From: an uncultured Alistipes sp.
GTDB lineage: Bacteria > Bacteroidota > Bacteroidia > Bacteroidales > Rikenellaceae
Assembly (NCBI GenBank): GCA_900550925.1
Contig: URTU01000039.1
Coordinates: 1 to 16,277 of the forward strand
Reading direction: 5' to 3'
DNA: 16,277 nucleotides
The translations under genes were made by a program, and so were the position numbers. Positions 6,815 to 14,414 of the stretch are shown here, in pieces (the first letter of the stretch is position 1; each line of letters starts with the position of its first letter). The notes under the pieces were generated by a model, which was not told the origin of the DNA, searched no databases, and worked only from the letters and a program-made list of their open reading frames with translations.

Positions 6815-8911
6815 CTATTTCAGTCCCATGCGGTCGATCAGCGCCTTCATGTCGGGCTTGTGGCCGCGGAAGCGTACATACAGCGTCATCGGGTGCTCCG
6901 AGCCGCCCTTCGAAAGGATATTCTCACGGAACGATCCCGAAACCTCGGTATTGAAGATACCCTTCTCCTTGAACAGCGAGAAGGCATCGGCATCCAGAAC
7001 CTCGGCCCACTTGTAACCGTAGTATCCGGCGGCATAACCTCCCGCAAAAATGTGCGAGAACGAAGGCGACAGTGCCGTACCGCTGACCGCCGGCAACACC
7101 TGCGCATCAGCCATGGCCTGCTTCTCCATATTCTCGACATCGCCCTCGAACGGAACTGCTATGCTGTGCCATGCCATATCGGTCAGACCGAACGATACCT
7201 GACGCACATTGGCATAGGCTGCCAGATAGTTGCGCGAATCGACGATCTTCTGGATCAGCTCTACGGGCATCTTCTCGTTGGTGCGGTAGTCGACTGCCCA
7301 CAGGTCGAGGTACTCCTTCTCGGTAGCCCAGTTCTCCATAATCTGCGACGGCAGCTCGACAAAGTCGCGATATACGCTCGTTCCGGTCAGCGACTCATAG
7401 GTTCCCTCGCCCAGGATAGCATGCAGCGAGTGTCCGAACTCATGCAGGAACGTCGTGAATTCCGAGAAGGTCAGCAACGACGGCGTAGTCTCGGTCGGCT
7501 TGGTGAAGTTCATCACAAGCGATACCAGCGGACGGGTTTCGTTGCCATTGGCGTCGATGCTCGACGAACGGAACGTCGTCATCCATGCCCCGCCCTGCTT
7601 GGTGGCACGCGGGAAGAAGTCCAGATACAGAATCGCCATCAAACGACCCGTAGCATCATGTACCTCATAGGCCGTAACATCGGGATGATATACCGGAATA
7701 TCCTTGTTCTCGGTGAACTCCAGACCGTAAAGCTTGTTGGCCAGCAGGAACACGCCCTTCTTGACACTCTCCAACTGCAGGTAGGGCTTAACCATCTCGT
7801 CGGTCAGGTTGTAGGTTGCCTGCTTGTACTTCTCGCTGTAATACGAGAAATCCCACGGCATCACGTCTCCCTCGAAACCCTGCGATGCGGCATACTCGTT
7901 GATCATCTTGTAATCCTTGTCGGCATAATCCTTGGTGGCGTCCAGCAGCTGCTTGAGGAATACGTTCACATTGGAACGGCTCTCGGCCATACGCTCCTCG
8001 AGTACATAGTCGGCATAGGTCTGGTAACCGAGCAGGTTGGCGATCTGAAGACGAGTATTGACAATCTTCTTCACGATCTCACGGTTGTCGTTGTCGCCGT
8101 CGGTCATGCAGAGAGCGTTGTTGGCACGCCACAGCTGCTCCTTCAACTCACGGTTCGACGAGTAGGTCATGAAGGCCGAATAGCTCGGAGCATGAAGCGT
8201 AACTGTCCAACCCTCCTCGCCGCGGGCCTTGGCATCGGCAGCCATCGCCTCGCGTACAAAGTCGGGAAGTTCGGCAACCACCGTCGAATCGGTAATATTG
8301 ATTGCAAAGGCATTGGTCGCCGCCAGCACATTCTGCCCGAACTGCAGGGTCAACTGTGCCAGTTCGGAGGTCAGACGACGGTAGGTCTCCTTGTCCTCGT
8401 CGCTCAGCGCTGCGCCCGAACGTGCAAAACCGCGATAGGTCTCGGTCAGCAGCATCGCCTGCTCGGTGTCCAGGTCGAGCGAATCGCGCTGGTCGTAAAC
8501 CGCCTTGACGCGCTTGAACAGCTCCTCGTTGAGCGATATGTCGTTCGAATATTCGGTCAGTTTCGGCTGCACCTCCATCGAAATCTCATGCATGCGGTCG
8601 GTTCCGTCGGCCTCGAGCAGGTTGAAGAAGAGCGACGATACACGCGACAGTTTCGCGCCCGAACGCTCCAGCGCCTCGATCGTATTGGAGAAGGTCGGCT
8701 CTTCGGGGTTGTTGACTATCGAATCTATTTCGGCACGGGCCTCGGCGATAGCCGCATCGAAGGCCGGTGCATACTCCTCGACCGTAATCCGGTCGAACGG
8801 AGGGGTCTGGTACGGGGTATTCCAATATTCGAGAAGAGCATTCTCCTGCGAAGGCTGGCAGCCCGCAAGTGTTGCAAATGCCATAAAAGCAAGTAAAATT
8901 TGTTTTTTCAT
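6815..8911 (-). CDS. dcp: M3 family peptidyl-dipeptidase (Dcp-like) lipoprotein
   Basis: This 698-residue protein has a lipoprotein signal (MKKQILLAFMAFATLAGC, lipobox Cys18), then the long helical M3 N-terminal half (about 25-400) and the metallopeptidase core. The zinc site is complete: HEFGH (490-494, ligands His490 and His494, catalytic Glu491) and the third ligand Glu519 in FVELPSQ. The C-terminal region has the usual FSHIFAGGYAAGYYGYKWAEV segment that binds the substrate. Length matches Dcp, which removes dipeptides from the C-terminus of oligopeptides. E. coli Dcp lacks a lipoprotein signal; a lipidated form here would work in the periplasm or at the outer membrane, probably on imported peptides. 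The ATG at 8911 starts the signal peptide. The upstream spacer holds a 21-bp tandem duplication but no recognised promoter box. A strong terminator follows. Confidence 0.94.
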   Translation of the reverse strand: MKKQILLAFMAFATLAGCQPSQENALLEYWNTPYQTPPFDRITVEEYAPAFDAAIAEARAEIDSIVNNPEEPTFSNTIEALERSGAKLSRVSSLFFNLLEADGTDRMHEISMEVQPKLTEYSNDISLNEELFKRVKAVYDQRDSLDLDTEQAMLLTETYRGFARSGAALSDEDKETYRRLTSELAQLTLQFGQNVLAATNAFAINITDSTVVAELPDFVREAMAADAKARGEEGWTVTLHAPSYSAFMTYSSNRELKEQLWRANNALCMTDGDNDNREIVKKIVNTRLQIANLLGYQTYADYVLEERMAESRSNVNVFLKQLLDATKDYADKDYKMINEYAASQGFEGDVMPWDFSYYSEKYKQATYNLTDEMVKPYLQLESVKKGVFLLANKLYGLEFTENKDIPVYHPDVTAYEVHDATGRLMAILYLDFFPRATKQGGAWMTTFRSSSIDANGNETRPLVSLVMNFTKPTETTPSLLTFSEFTTFLHEFGHSLHAILGEGTYESLTGTSVYRDFVELPSQIMENWATEKEYLDLWAVDYRTNEKMPVELIQKIVDSRNYLAAYANVRQVSFGLTDMAWHSIAVPFEGDVENMEKQAMADAQVLPAVSGTALSPSFSHIFAGGYAAGYYGYKWAEVLDADAFSLFKEKGIFNTEVSGSFRENILSKGGSEHPMTLYVRFRGHKPDMKALIDRMGLK

Positions 8912-8937
8912 ACTAATATCACTTATTTAAGTTTGCG

Positions 8938-8982
8938 TCAATATCTACCATATACACGCATCTCCACGCCATATACACGCAT
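8938..8982 (-). CDS. possible 14-residue leader peptide of the M3 peptidase gene
   Basis: On the minus strand an ATG at 8982-8980 opens a frame of 14 codons, MRVYGVEMRVYGRY, closed by TGA at 8940-8938, 26 bp before the peptidase ATG. It is created by the 21-bp duplication, which is seven codons long. GGAG abuts the ATG with no spacing, too close for a normal ribosome site. Chance is the main alternative, so this is recorded as a candidate only. Confidence 0.15.
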   Translation of the reverse strand: MRVYGVEMRVYGRY

Positions 8983-8989
8983 CTCCACG
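8948..8989. repeat. perfect 21-bp tandem duplication upstream of the M3 peptidase gene
   Basis: Two identical adjacent 21-base units occupy 8948-8968 and 8969-8989 (each begins CCATATACACGC and ends TCTCCACG). They lie 37-78 bp before the peptidase ATG, within the 152-bp spacer 8912-9063 that separates it from lptD. The unit has no obvious internal symmetry. Confidence 0.93.
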
Positions 8990-9063
8990 GCCCCGCCGCG
9001 CCCGAAGGCATCCGGCAAAAAGCCACGGCTTCAACCAACCTTACGCACACTCCGCTCCGCACA

Positions 9064-11964
9064 TCAATACAGATTGTCGTACATACTCTGACTCTTGTCG
9101 TACTTCAGGTCCTGGAGCATCGACGACTTGACTCCGATATTGAAGCTCCACGACTTGTGGAACCCGAACGGGATCCATGAAAATCCCATCTGCCAACAGT
9201 GCAGATCGCGCGTGATCGAGATCGACGATGTGGTCAGTTTCCGCGTCATGAGGTCGAAACCGCCCTGGAACGAAATACCCCACTTGGGTGTCAGGTTGAC
9301 ACTACCGTTGAATCCGATCGTCTGGTTTATGTTCTTACGGTACCCCGTGGTGCCGTTGTTGACAAGCGATATGCCGTAGCTGATCGTATAGTTGAAACTG
9401 AAGTTCCACGGCATGTTGAAGTCGTAATATGTCTGCGCCATGTACTGCCGCCGCAACACCGGATCCATCGTACCGTAGGGGTCGAAGAATGGGTTCGAAT
9501 AGGCCGGGTCGATCGGCTGCGAGGTGATGTCATTGGTCAGCGCCTGCCCCGACGGCGCAGACTGGTTCTTCGAGTTGAACGAATAGCCAAACGACCAGCC
9601 CGTGCTGACGATTCGTCCCAGCTTGCCGCGCGACAGCATAAGTTTGTTGATACGCCGGCCTTCGGGCGTAACCACATACGGGTCCAGCGTAGCCGACAGC
9701 TGTATACCGAAATTGTTGGTCAGTTTCGAACGGAAACTCAATGATATGTTCGACAGATTCATCGAATCGGCCAGGAAGTTGTACGAACCCGAGATCGTGA
9801 AGTTGTCGATCAGCTTTATGATACGCGTACCGGTCGTATCCCGCTTGCTGAGCACCTTCATTTCGAGGTTCTGCTGCAGCGAGAAGTTCAACGACATCGA
9901 CCGGCCCGACGACGGAACGCTGTAGGCATTTCCCGCAAAGGGTGAGTAGATCGTAACACGGCCCGTCGTATCGCTCTGTACGGCCTTGTAGTAGCCGTAC
10001 TTCTGGTGGCTGAAGTCGGGTGCATACGAGAAACTGATCGTAGGCGTAATCACATGCCTGAAGGCCTGTATCTTCGAATTCGGGTTCTTGAAGCGGTACA
10101 TGCCGTACAACTTGGTCGATGCCGACACGCCAACATTATAGTTATAAAGACGGTAGAATCCGTATTCCGGTTCGAGATAGTCGACCGTATTGGTCTCGGG
10201 ATTCCACTGGCGCTCCTGCTTCTTGAAGAACCACCGTTCGGTATAATTGGCCGACGGCGTAATGTTGAGGTAATTGAACAGCGTCATCGAGGTCGATACC
10301 GGGATCGTATGCTCGACACCGTTTTTCATATCCTTCAGGGTCTGTTTTGTGAACAGCTCCTTCTCGGTGGTCGAAACCGAATTGGTCAGCTTGCCCGTAT
10401 ACGATACCGATATCTTCTCGTACCAGCGCTCCTTACCCATGGTCTGCTTGCGCTTGAACGGGTAGACGCGCGACATGTTGAAAACAACCGTCGGCAAGGT
10501 GACCGAAATGGTCGAATTGCTCGAGTTCTGCGATACGGCCATGTTGGCCGACAACGAGAACGGGGTCCCGCTCCAGGTCTTCGAATAGGCAATCGACGAG
10601 TTGGTCTGCGTCGAAAGGATATCGTTGATCGTGGTGGCCGAATATTTCGAATAACCGCTCGTCGAGAAGTTCACGCTCGCCGAGAAGGTCGATCCGGGAC
10701 GGAATTTCGAATCCTGCGTATGGGTCCACTGAATACGGAAGTTGCTCTGGTTGGTGTAGTCGGGCGATCCCTTGTCGCCGAAGCGGACCTTCGAGAAATC
10801 GGCCGAGAAACTGCCCGAATACTTGTATCGCTTGATGTAGCGCGACGAGGCTGCCGCCTCCCACGACCCGAGAGTATAGATACCGCCGGTCAACGTCAGG
10901 TCGATATAGTCGTTGAAGGTGAAGTAGTATCCGAAATCGCGCAGGAAGAAGCCCTTGACATACTCCTCGCCGTAGGTCGGCATCAGGAATCCCGACTTGG
11001 GACCGCTGCTCATAGGGAAAAAGCCCTCCGGAACACCCAGGAAATAGATCGGAACATCCTCCATCACCAGATACGACGGACCGAAGATCGCCTTCTTGCC
11101 CGGGATGAACTTCGCACGCGTCATCTCGAGGTAGAAGTGCGGATGGTCGGTATTTTCGCACGTGGTGAAACGGCCCGACGAGATGTTGATCGAGTTGTCG
11201 GTCATCTTCTTCACGTTGTCACCGATCAGGTAACCCTCTCCCTCCTGTGTCGCTACACCCTTGATCTTCGCCTTCTTGCTCTTCATGTTGTAGTCGATCG
11301 TATCCATCGTGTAGGTCTTGCCGTTCTCGGTGAACTCCGGTCGCGTTACAACCGGCTTGTTATCCACCGTATCATTCACGCCATACGCCCGGATCACTCG
11401 CGTATCCATGTTGATACGCATGTAGTCGGCCTTCATGTTCATCGTCTGATACGTTATGTCGCCCTCACCGTAGACATAGACCATCTTGTCGCGGACGTTG
11501 AAGACCAGCGAGTCACGGTTCTTGCCCTTGATCGGTGCCTCGAGCATCGACCCCTTGCGGGTGGTGTCGCGGACAGCAAGAGTGTCGCCCGTCAGCGAAT
11601 CGGCTACGCTGGAGTCAGAGGAAAGCGTGTCGGCCCAAACGACAAGCGAATCGGGTGCTACACGTACGGCCGTATCGGAAGCCTGCACAGAATCGGAATC
11701 GGATGCCGTGGCCGGTGTTTCCGCCCTTTCGCGTCCGGCACGGGCCGCACGGGCCAGCCGTCGGCGTGACTTGCGGTCGGCAGCACTCTGCCCCTCATCG
11801 GGAGCCGCCGAATCGCCTGCCGGCACAAGTTCTGCCGTATCCGACAACACGGCATCGACGCCGCGGCGCATCACCACCTGCGATCCGGAATATCCGAATA
11901 CGAGTTGCGTCAGCGCCACAACGAGCGATATCGTCAGAAGATATTTTACGACTCTTTTGCTCAA
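9064..11964 (-). CDS. lptD: LPS assembly outer-membrane protein LptD (Bacteroidetes type)
   Basis: This 966-residue protein has an N-terminal hydrophobic signal (about 5-24). A long linker rich in Ser, Thr, Asp and Ala (about 35-140) follows and contains a basic patch RKSRRRLARAARAGRERAE (64-82). The OstA/LptA-like beta-jellyroll (about 145-300) repeats segments such as KMVYVYGEGDITY and TIDYNMKSKKAKIKG and ends in the family motif FTTCENTDHPHFYLE. The remaining 650 residues are a large barrel full of aromatic, Ser, Thr and Asn strands. LptD takes LPS from the periplasmic bridge and inserts it into the outer leaflet, together with the lipoprotein LptE, which is not in this window. Only two cysteines exist, Cys269 and Cys923. 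The ATG at 11964 begins the signal. It is divergent from the amidase gene. The 152 bp after it contain no strong terminator. Confidence 0.93.
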   Translation of the reverse strand: MSKRVVKYLLTISLVVALTQLVFGYSGSQVVMRRGVDAVLSDTAELVPAGDSAAPDEGQSAADRKSRRRLARAARAGRERAETPATASDSDSVQASDTAVRVAPDSLVVWADTLSSDSSVADSLTGDTLAVRDTTRKGSMLEAPIKGKNRDSLVFNVRDKMVYVYGEGDITYQTMNMKADYMRINMDTRVIRAYGVNDTVDNKPVVTRPEFTENGKTYTMDTIDYNMKSKKAKIKGVATQEGEGYLIGDNVKKMTDNSINISSGRFTTCENTDHPHFYLEMTRAKFIPGKKAIFGPSYLVMEDVPIYFLGVPEGFFPMSSGPKSGFLMPTYGEEYVKGFFLRDFGYYFTFNDYIDLTLTGGIYTLGSWEAAASSRYIKRYKYSGSFSADFSKVRFGDKGSPDYTNQSNFRIQWTHTQDSKFRPGSTFSASVNFSTSGYSKYSATTINDILSTQTNSSIAYSKTWSGTPFSLSANMAVSQNSSNSTISVTLPTVVFNMSRVYPFKRKQTMGKERWYEKISVSYTGKLTNSVSTTEKELFTKQTLKDMKNGVEHTIPVSTSMTLFNYLNITPSANYTERWFFKKQERQWNPETNTVDYLEPEYGFYRLYNYNVGVSASTKLYGMYRFKNPNSKIQAFRHVITPTISFSYAPDFSHQKYGYYKAVQSDTTGRVTIYSPFAGNAYSVPSSGRSMSLNFSLQQNLEMKVLSKRDTTGTRIIKLIDNFTISGSYNFLADSMNLSNISLSFRSKLTNNFGIQLSATLDPYVVTPEGRRINKLMLSRGKLGRIVSTGWSFGYSFNSKNQSAPSGQALTNDITSQPIDPAYSNPFFDPYGTMDPVLRRQYMAQTYYDFNMPWNFSFNYTISYGISLVNNGTTGYRKNINQTIGFNGSVNLTPKWGISFQGGFDLMTRKLTTSSISITRDLHCWQMGFSWIPFGFHKSWSFNIGVKSSMLQDLKYDKSQSMYDNLY

Positions 11965-11989
11965 ATTCCGATAATTTTGCGTACCTTTG
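11956..11989 (+). promoter_or_regulatory. probable promoter of the amidase gene
   Basis: TTTG (11956-11959) and TACCTTTG (11982-11989) fit the Bacteroidetes promoter elements, with a 22-base spacer that is slightly long. A second exact match, TAATTTTG (11972-11979), lacks a TTTG at the right distance. The resulting leader is about 105 bases. The promoter overlaps the first codons of lptD on the other strand. Confidence 0.5.
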
Positions 11990-12006
11990 CCGGCAAAGCC
12001 GGCAAA
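11986..12006. repeat. 9-bp inverted repeat in the lptD/amidase control region
   Basis: TTTGCCGGC (11986-11994) and GCCGGCAAA (11998-12006) are exact inverted copies around AAA. The left arm overlaps the TTTG of the amidase -7 box. On the other strand the repeat lies 22 bp before the lptD ATG, so it could be an operator for one gene and a leader hairpin for the other. Confidence 0.85.
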
Positions 12007-12056
12007 AATGATCGCAACTACCCGTTTTTCAACGATATTGCGAATTGTTTATCCGA

Positions 12057-12064
12057 CAAATGTA
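12057..12064 (-). promoter_or_regulatory. possible -7 box of lptD
   Basis: TACATTTG on the minus strand matches TAnnTTTG exactly, 92 bp before the lptD ATG. No TTTG stands at the -33 position. It would place the 11986-12006 inverted repeat inside the lptD leader transcript. Confidence 0.4.
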
Positions 12065-12103
12065 ATGAAATTTTTTGAGTTACCGCCACTAATGCCATCA
12101 ATG

Positions 12104-13270
12104 ATGCACAAGATTTCACTACTGATAACGCTCGCCCTGACCGCTTTGTTGTGCGCCCCGACAGTTTACGCACAAAAAAACAATTCGAAACCGGCCATGA
12201 CAATCGTCATCGACCCGGGACACGGCGGTTATGACCCGGGAGCGGTAGGACGCCTGAACGGAAAACAGTACCGCGAATGCGACATAACCCTCAAAGTGGC
12301 AAAAAAGGTCGGACAGCTCATCAACAGCAACATGCCCCAGGTCAAGGTGGTCTACACCCGAACCACAGACAAACATCTCAGCACTAACAAAACCCGTGAC
12401 CTGCAGGCCCGTGTCGACATCGCCAACAATGCCGATGCCGGACTCTTCCTTTCGATACACTGCAATGCCGCCGGAAGCTCCTCGGCAAGCGGTGCCATAA
12501 CACTCATCATGGGCGAAAGCAACCAGCAGCGAAACCAGCAGAAAGCCGACATAATCAGCGATGCCTACCGCGACGACCTGGTCGACATGAGCGATGCCGC
12601 AACTGCCGCCGCCGTAAAGGCCTACATAAAAACAATTCAGTTCACCCTGCTGGCCAACAGCCGCACGTTCGCAAACCTGCTCGAAAAGCACTACACCTCG
12701 AGCATCGGACACGGAAACCGAAAACTGCTCGTCTACGGCGAACCGCTCTGGGTGCTCTGCTACACGCAGATGCCGGGCGTACTGACCGAAATCGGTTTCC
12801 TCTCGAACCAGTCCGACCTCAAGAAACTCGCCTCGGATTCGGGACAGGATCAAATCGCTCGCTCGATTTTTGCAGCATTCAAGGAGTATTACGACATATA
12901 TTACGGCAGCCAGCCGGCCGCTCCGCAAAACGACGATCAGGATGACGCACGGGATTCAGACGAAGACACCACACCCGCCGCAGCCGACAATGCGCAGATC
13001 GGATATACCATCCAGCTATGCGCCAGCGCAAGTCCCATAAAGCCGTCGAGTTCGGAGTTCAAGAGCTACCGCAACAAGGTCCGCGAATTCGTCTCCGACG
13101 GGAAATTCAAATACAAGTACTGCACCGGCAGTTACACCTCGAAGGCCCAGGCCGAAAAGGCCTTGAAAGAGGTACACAAGGTCTTCAAAAACGCATATAT
13201 AGTCGGTTACAACGGCGATACGCTGATCACGCAGGCCGAAGCCAGGGCCTTGCTCGACAAGAAAAAGTAA
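12104..13270 (+). CDS. N-acetylmuramoyl-L-alanine amidase (Amidase_3) with SPOR domain
   Basis: From ATG 12104 the protein has 388 residues: a signal peptide (MHKISLLITLALTALLCAPTVYA, cut before Gln24), an Amidase_3 domain (about 31-267), an acidic linker (about 270-297) and a SPOR domain (about 299-372, starting IGYTIQLCASA). The zinc ligands and catalytic Glu are in place: His40 in DPGHGG, Glu58 in YRECDI, His119 in SIHCN and Glu229 in TEIGFLSN. The enzyme cuts the amide bond between muramic acid and the stem peptide in the periplasm. SPOR domains bind denuded glycan strands at division septa, suggesting a role in cell separation. About 50 residues (135-185) precede the His-rich SSIGHGNRKLLVY segment and may be regulatory. 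Other in-frame starts at 12101 and 12065 are possible; 12104 or 12101 best fit the signal peptide. It lies 36 bp before the MCE gene. Confidence 0.93.
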   Translation: MHKISLLITLALTALLCAPTVYAQKNNSKPAMTIVIDPGHGGYDPGAVGRLNGKQYRECDITLKVAKKVGQLINSNMPQVKVVYTRTTDKHLSTNKTRDLQARVDIANNADAGLFLSIHCNAAGSSSASGAITLIMGESNQQRNQQKADIISDAYRDDLVDMSDAATAAAVKAYIKTIQFTLLANSRTFANLLEKHYTSSIGHGNRKLLVYGEPLWVLCYTQMPGVLTEIGFLSNQSDLKKLASDSGQDQIARSIFAAFKEYYDIYYGSQPAAPQNDDQDDARDSDEDTTPAAADNAQIGYTIQLCASASPIKPSSSEFKSYRNKVREFVSDGKFKYKYCTGSYTSKAQAEKALKEVHKVFKNAYIVGYNGDTLITQAEARALLDKKK

Positions 13271-13306
13271 AAAACAACGAACTATAACAAAACGATTATT
13301 CATCCC

Positions 13307-14275
13307 ATGAAACGAGAGGTCAAGATAGGAATCTTCGCAATCGTCATATTGTTGTGTTTCTGGGCCGCCATACGGTTCCTGAGCGGTATCGACATCTTCA
13401 GCCGGAACATGATATACCACGCCACGTATGCCAATGTCAGCGGTCTGCAGGCCGCCGCACCAATAACAATCAACGGCGTAAAGGTAGGTACCGTCGAGAC
13501 AATCGACCTGAAGGACTCGACCGTCGTCATCGACATTGCCATAAACCGGAAATACCGTATCCCGAAAGACTCGAAAGCCAAGATATATTCCGACGGCGTG
13601 CTCGGAAACAAGGCCGTGGCAATCGAACTCGGCTCGTCTGCCCAGATGTTGCAGAAGGGCGATACAATAGCATCGGCCGTCAATCGGGACCTGATGGATG
13701 TGGCCGGCAGCGAACTCGAGTTCTTCAAGCAGAAGCTCTCGACCATAACCGATGACCTGTCGGTGACGCTCCGCAACCTGAACAGCCTCATCGAGAACAA
13801 CTCCGATGACTTCTCGGCAACAATGTCCCACCTGAATTCGATCAGCGCCTCGCTCGACCAGGTCCTTACCCGCGAAAAGACCGACCTGGTTTCGATCGTC
13901 AACAGCCTCGAACAGTTGGCCCGGACACTCTCCGACAACAGCCAACATCTCGAGAATATTATGGTCAATGCCGACAGCTTCTCACAACAGCTCGAAGCCG
14001 CTCGCATCGACTCGCTGGCCGCATCGTTCAACCGTACCGCAACCCAACTCTCGACGATGCTCGAACAGGTCAACAGCGGCCAGGGCTCGCTCGGAAAACT
14101 ACTGACCGACCAGGCTCTGTACGACAACCTGACTGCGGCAAGCCAGAACCTCTCGCTACTGCTCGAGGATCTGAAGGCACATCCCAAACGTTATGTGCAC
14201 TTCTCGGTTTTCGGACGCAAGGATAAACCCGAAAAGAGTACCGTGCAGGATTCGACCGCGGCTGCTGAAAAATAG
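13307..14275 (+). CDS. MlaD-like MCE family lipid-transport protein
   Basis: This 322-residue protein has one N-terminal membrane anchor (residues about 7-26, IGIFAIVILLCFWAAIRFLS) and a single MCE domain (about 35-113). The MCE domain includes TYANVSGLQAAAPITINGVKVGTVETI and the 'SDGVLGNKAVAIELG' strand. A long helical, coiled-coil-prone tail (about 134-300) rich in Leu, Ser, Asn and Gln follows. MCE proteins form hexameric rings or tubes that carry phospholipids between inner and outer membranes, working with MlaE permease and MlaF ATPase; neither partner is in the window. The ATG at 13307 begins directly before the anchor (MKREVKIGIF). It follows the amidase by 36 bp on the same strand, so cotranscription is likely. 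A run of seven T follows the stop, but no convincing stem precedes it. Confidence 0.92.
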   Translation: MKREVKIGIFAIVILLCFWAAIRFLSGIDIFSRNMIYHATYANVSGLQAAAPITINGVKVGTVETIDLKDSTVVIDIAINRKYRIPKDSKAKIYSDGVLGNKAVAIELGSSAQMLQKGDTIASAVNRDLMDVAGSELEFFKQKLSTITDDLSVTLRNLNSLIENNSDDFSATMSHLNSISASLDQVLTREKTDLVSIVNSLEQLARTLSDNSQHLENIMVNADSFSQQLEAARIDSLAASFNRTATQLSTMLEQVNSGQGSLGKLLTDQALYDNLTAASQNLSLLLEDLKAHPKRYVHFSVFGRKDKPEKSTVQDSTAAAEK

Positions 14276-14414
14276 TTTTTTTGCGACAAGATAACAGGCG
14301 GAGAACTGCGGCAAGCGCGACCGGATCGACAACTGCCGTACGGAACTGCATGTCGGAGCGCCTCCATGAAGCGCCGTCCCGATGGCCCGCACTGACTCCC
14401 CCACCACAGATAAA

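Noticed and set aside
6674..8896. A 740-codon open frame on the plus strand opposite the M3 peptidase gene
   Set aside because: It is an antisense shadow. The minus-strand frame has a lipobox, an intact HEFGH zinc site and a terminator, whereas the plus-strand translation shows no domain and arises from GC-rich codon use.
8911..8945. E. coli-like -35/-10 pair (TTGACG-N17-TATTAG) before the M3 peptidase ATG
   Set aside because: Transcription would begin at or after the start codon, and Bacteroidetes primary sigma factors use TTTG/TAnnTTTG elements instead.
10006..11769. A 587-codon plus-strand frame opposite lptD
   Set aside because: It is Arg/Gly/Ile-rich with no signal or motif and lies wholly within a well-supported LptD coding region on the other strand.
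14382..14414. Earlier in-frame ATG for mutS2
   Set aside because: The added residues (MARTDSPTTDK) are unlike MutS2 N-termini, while the ATG at 14415 gives the family start MTYPENFEIKIGFDRI.
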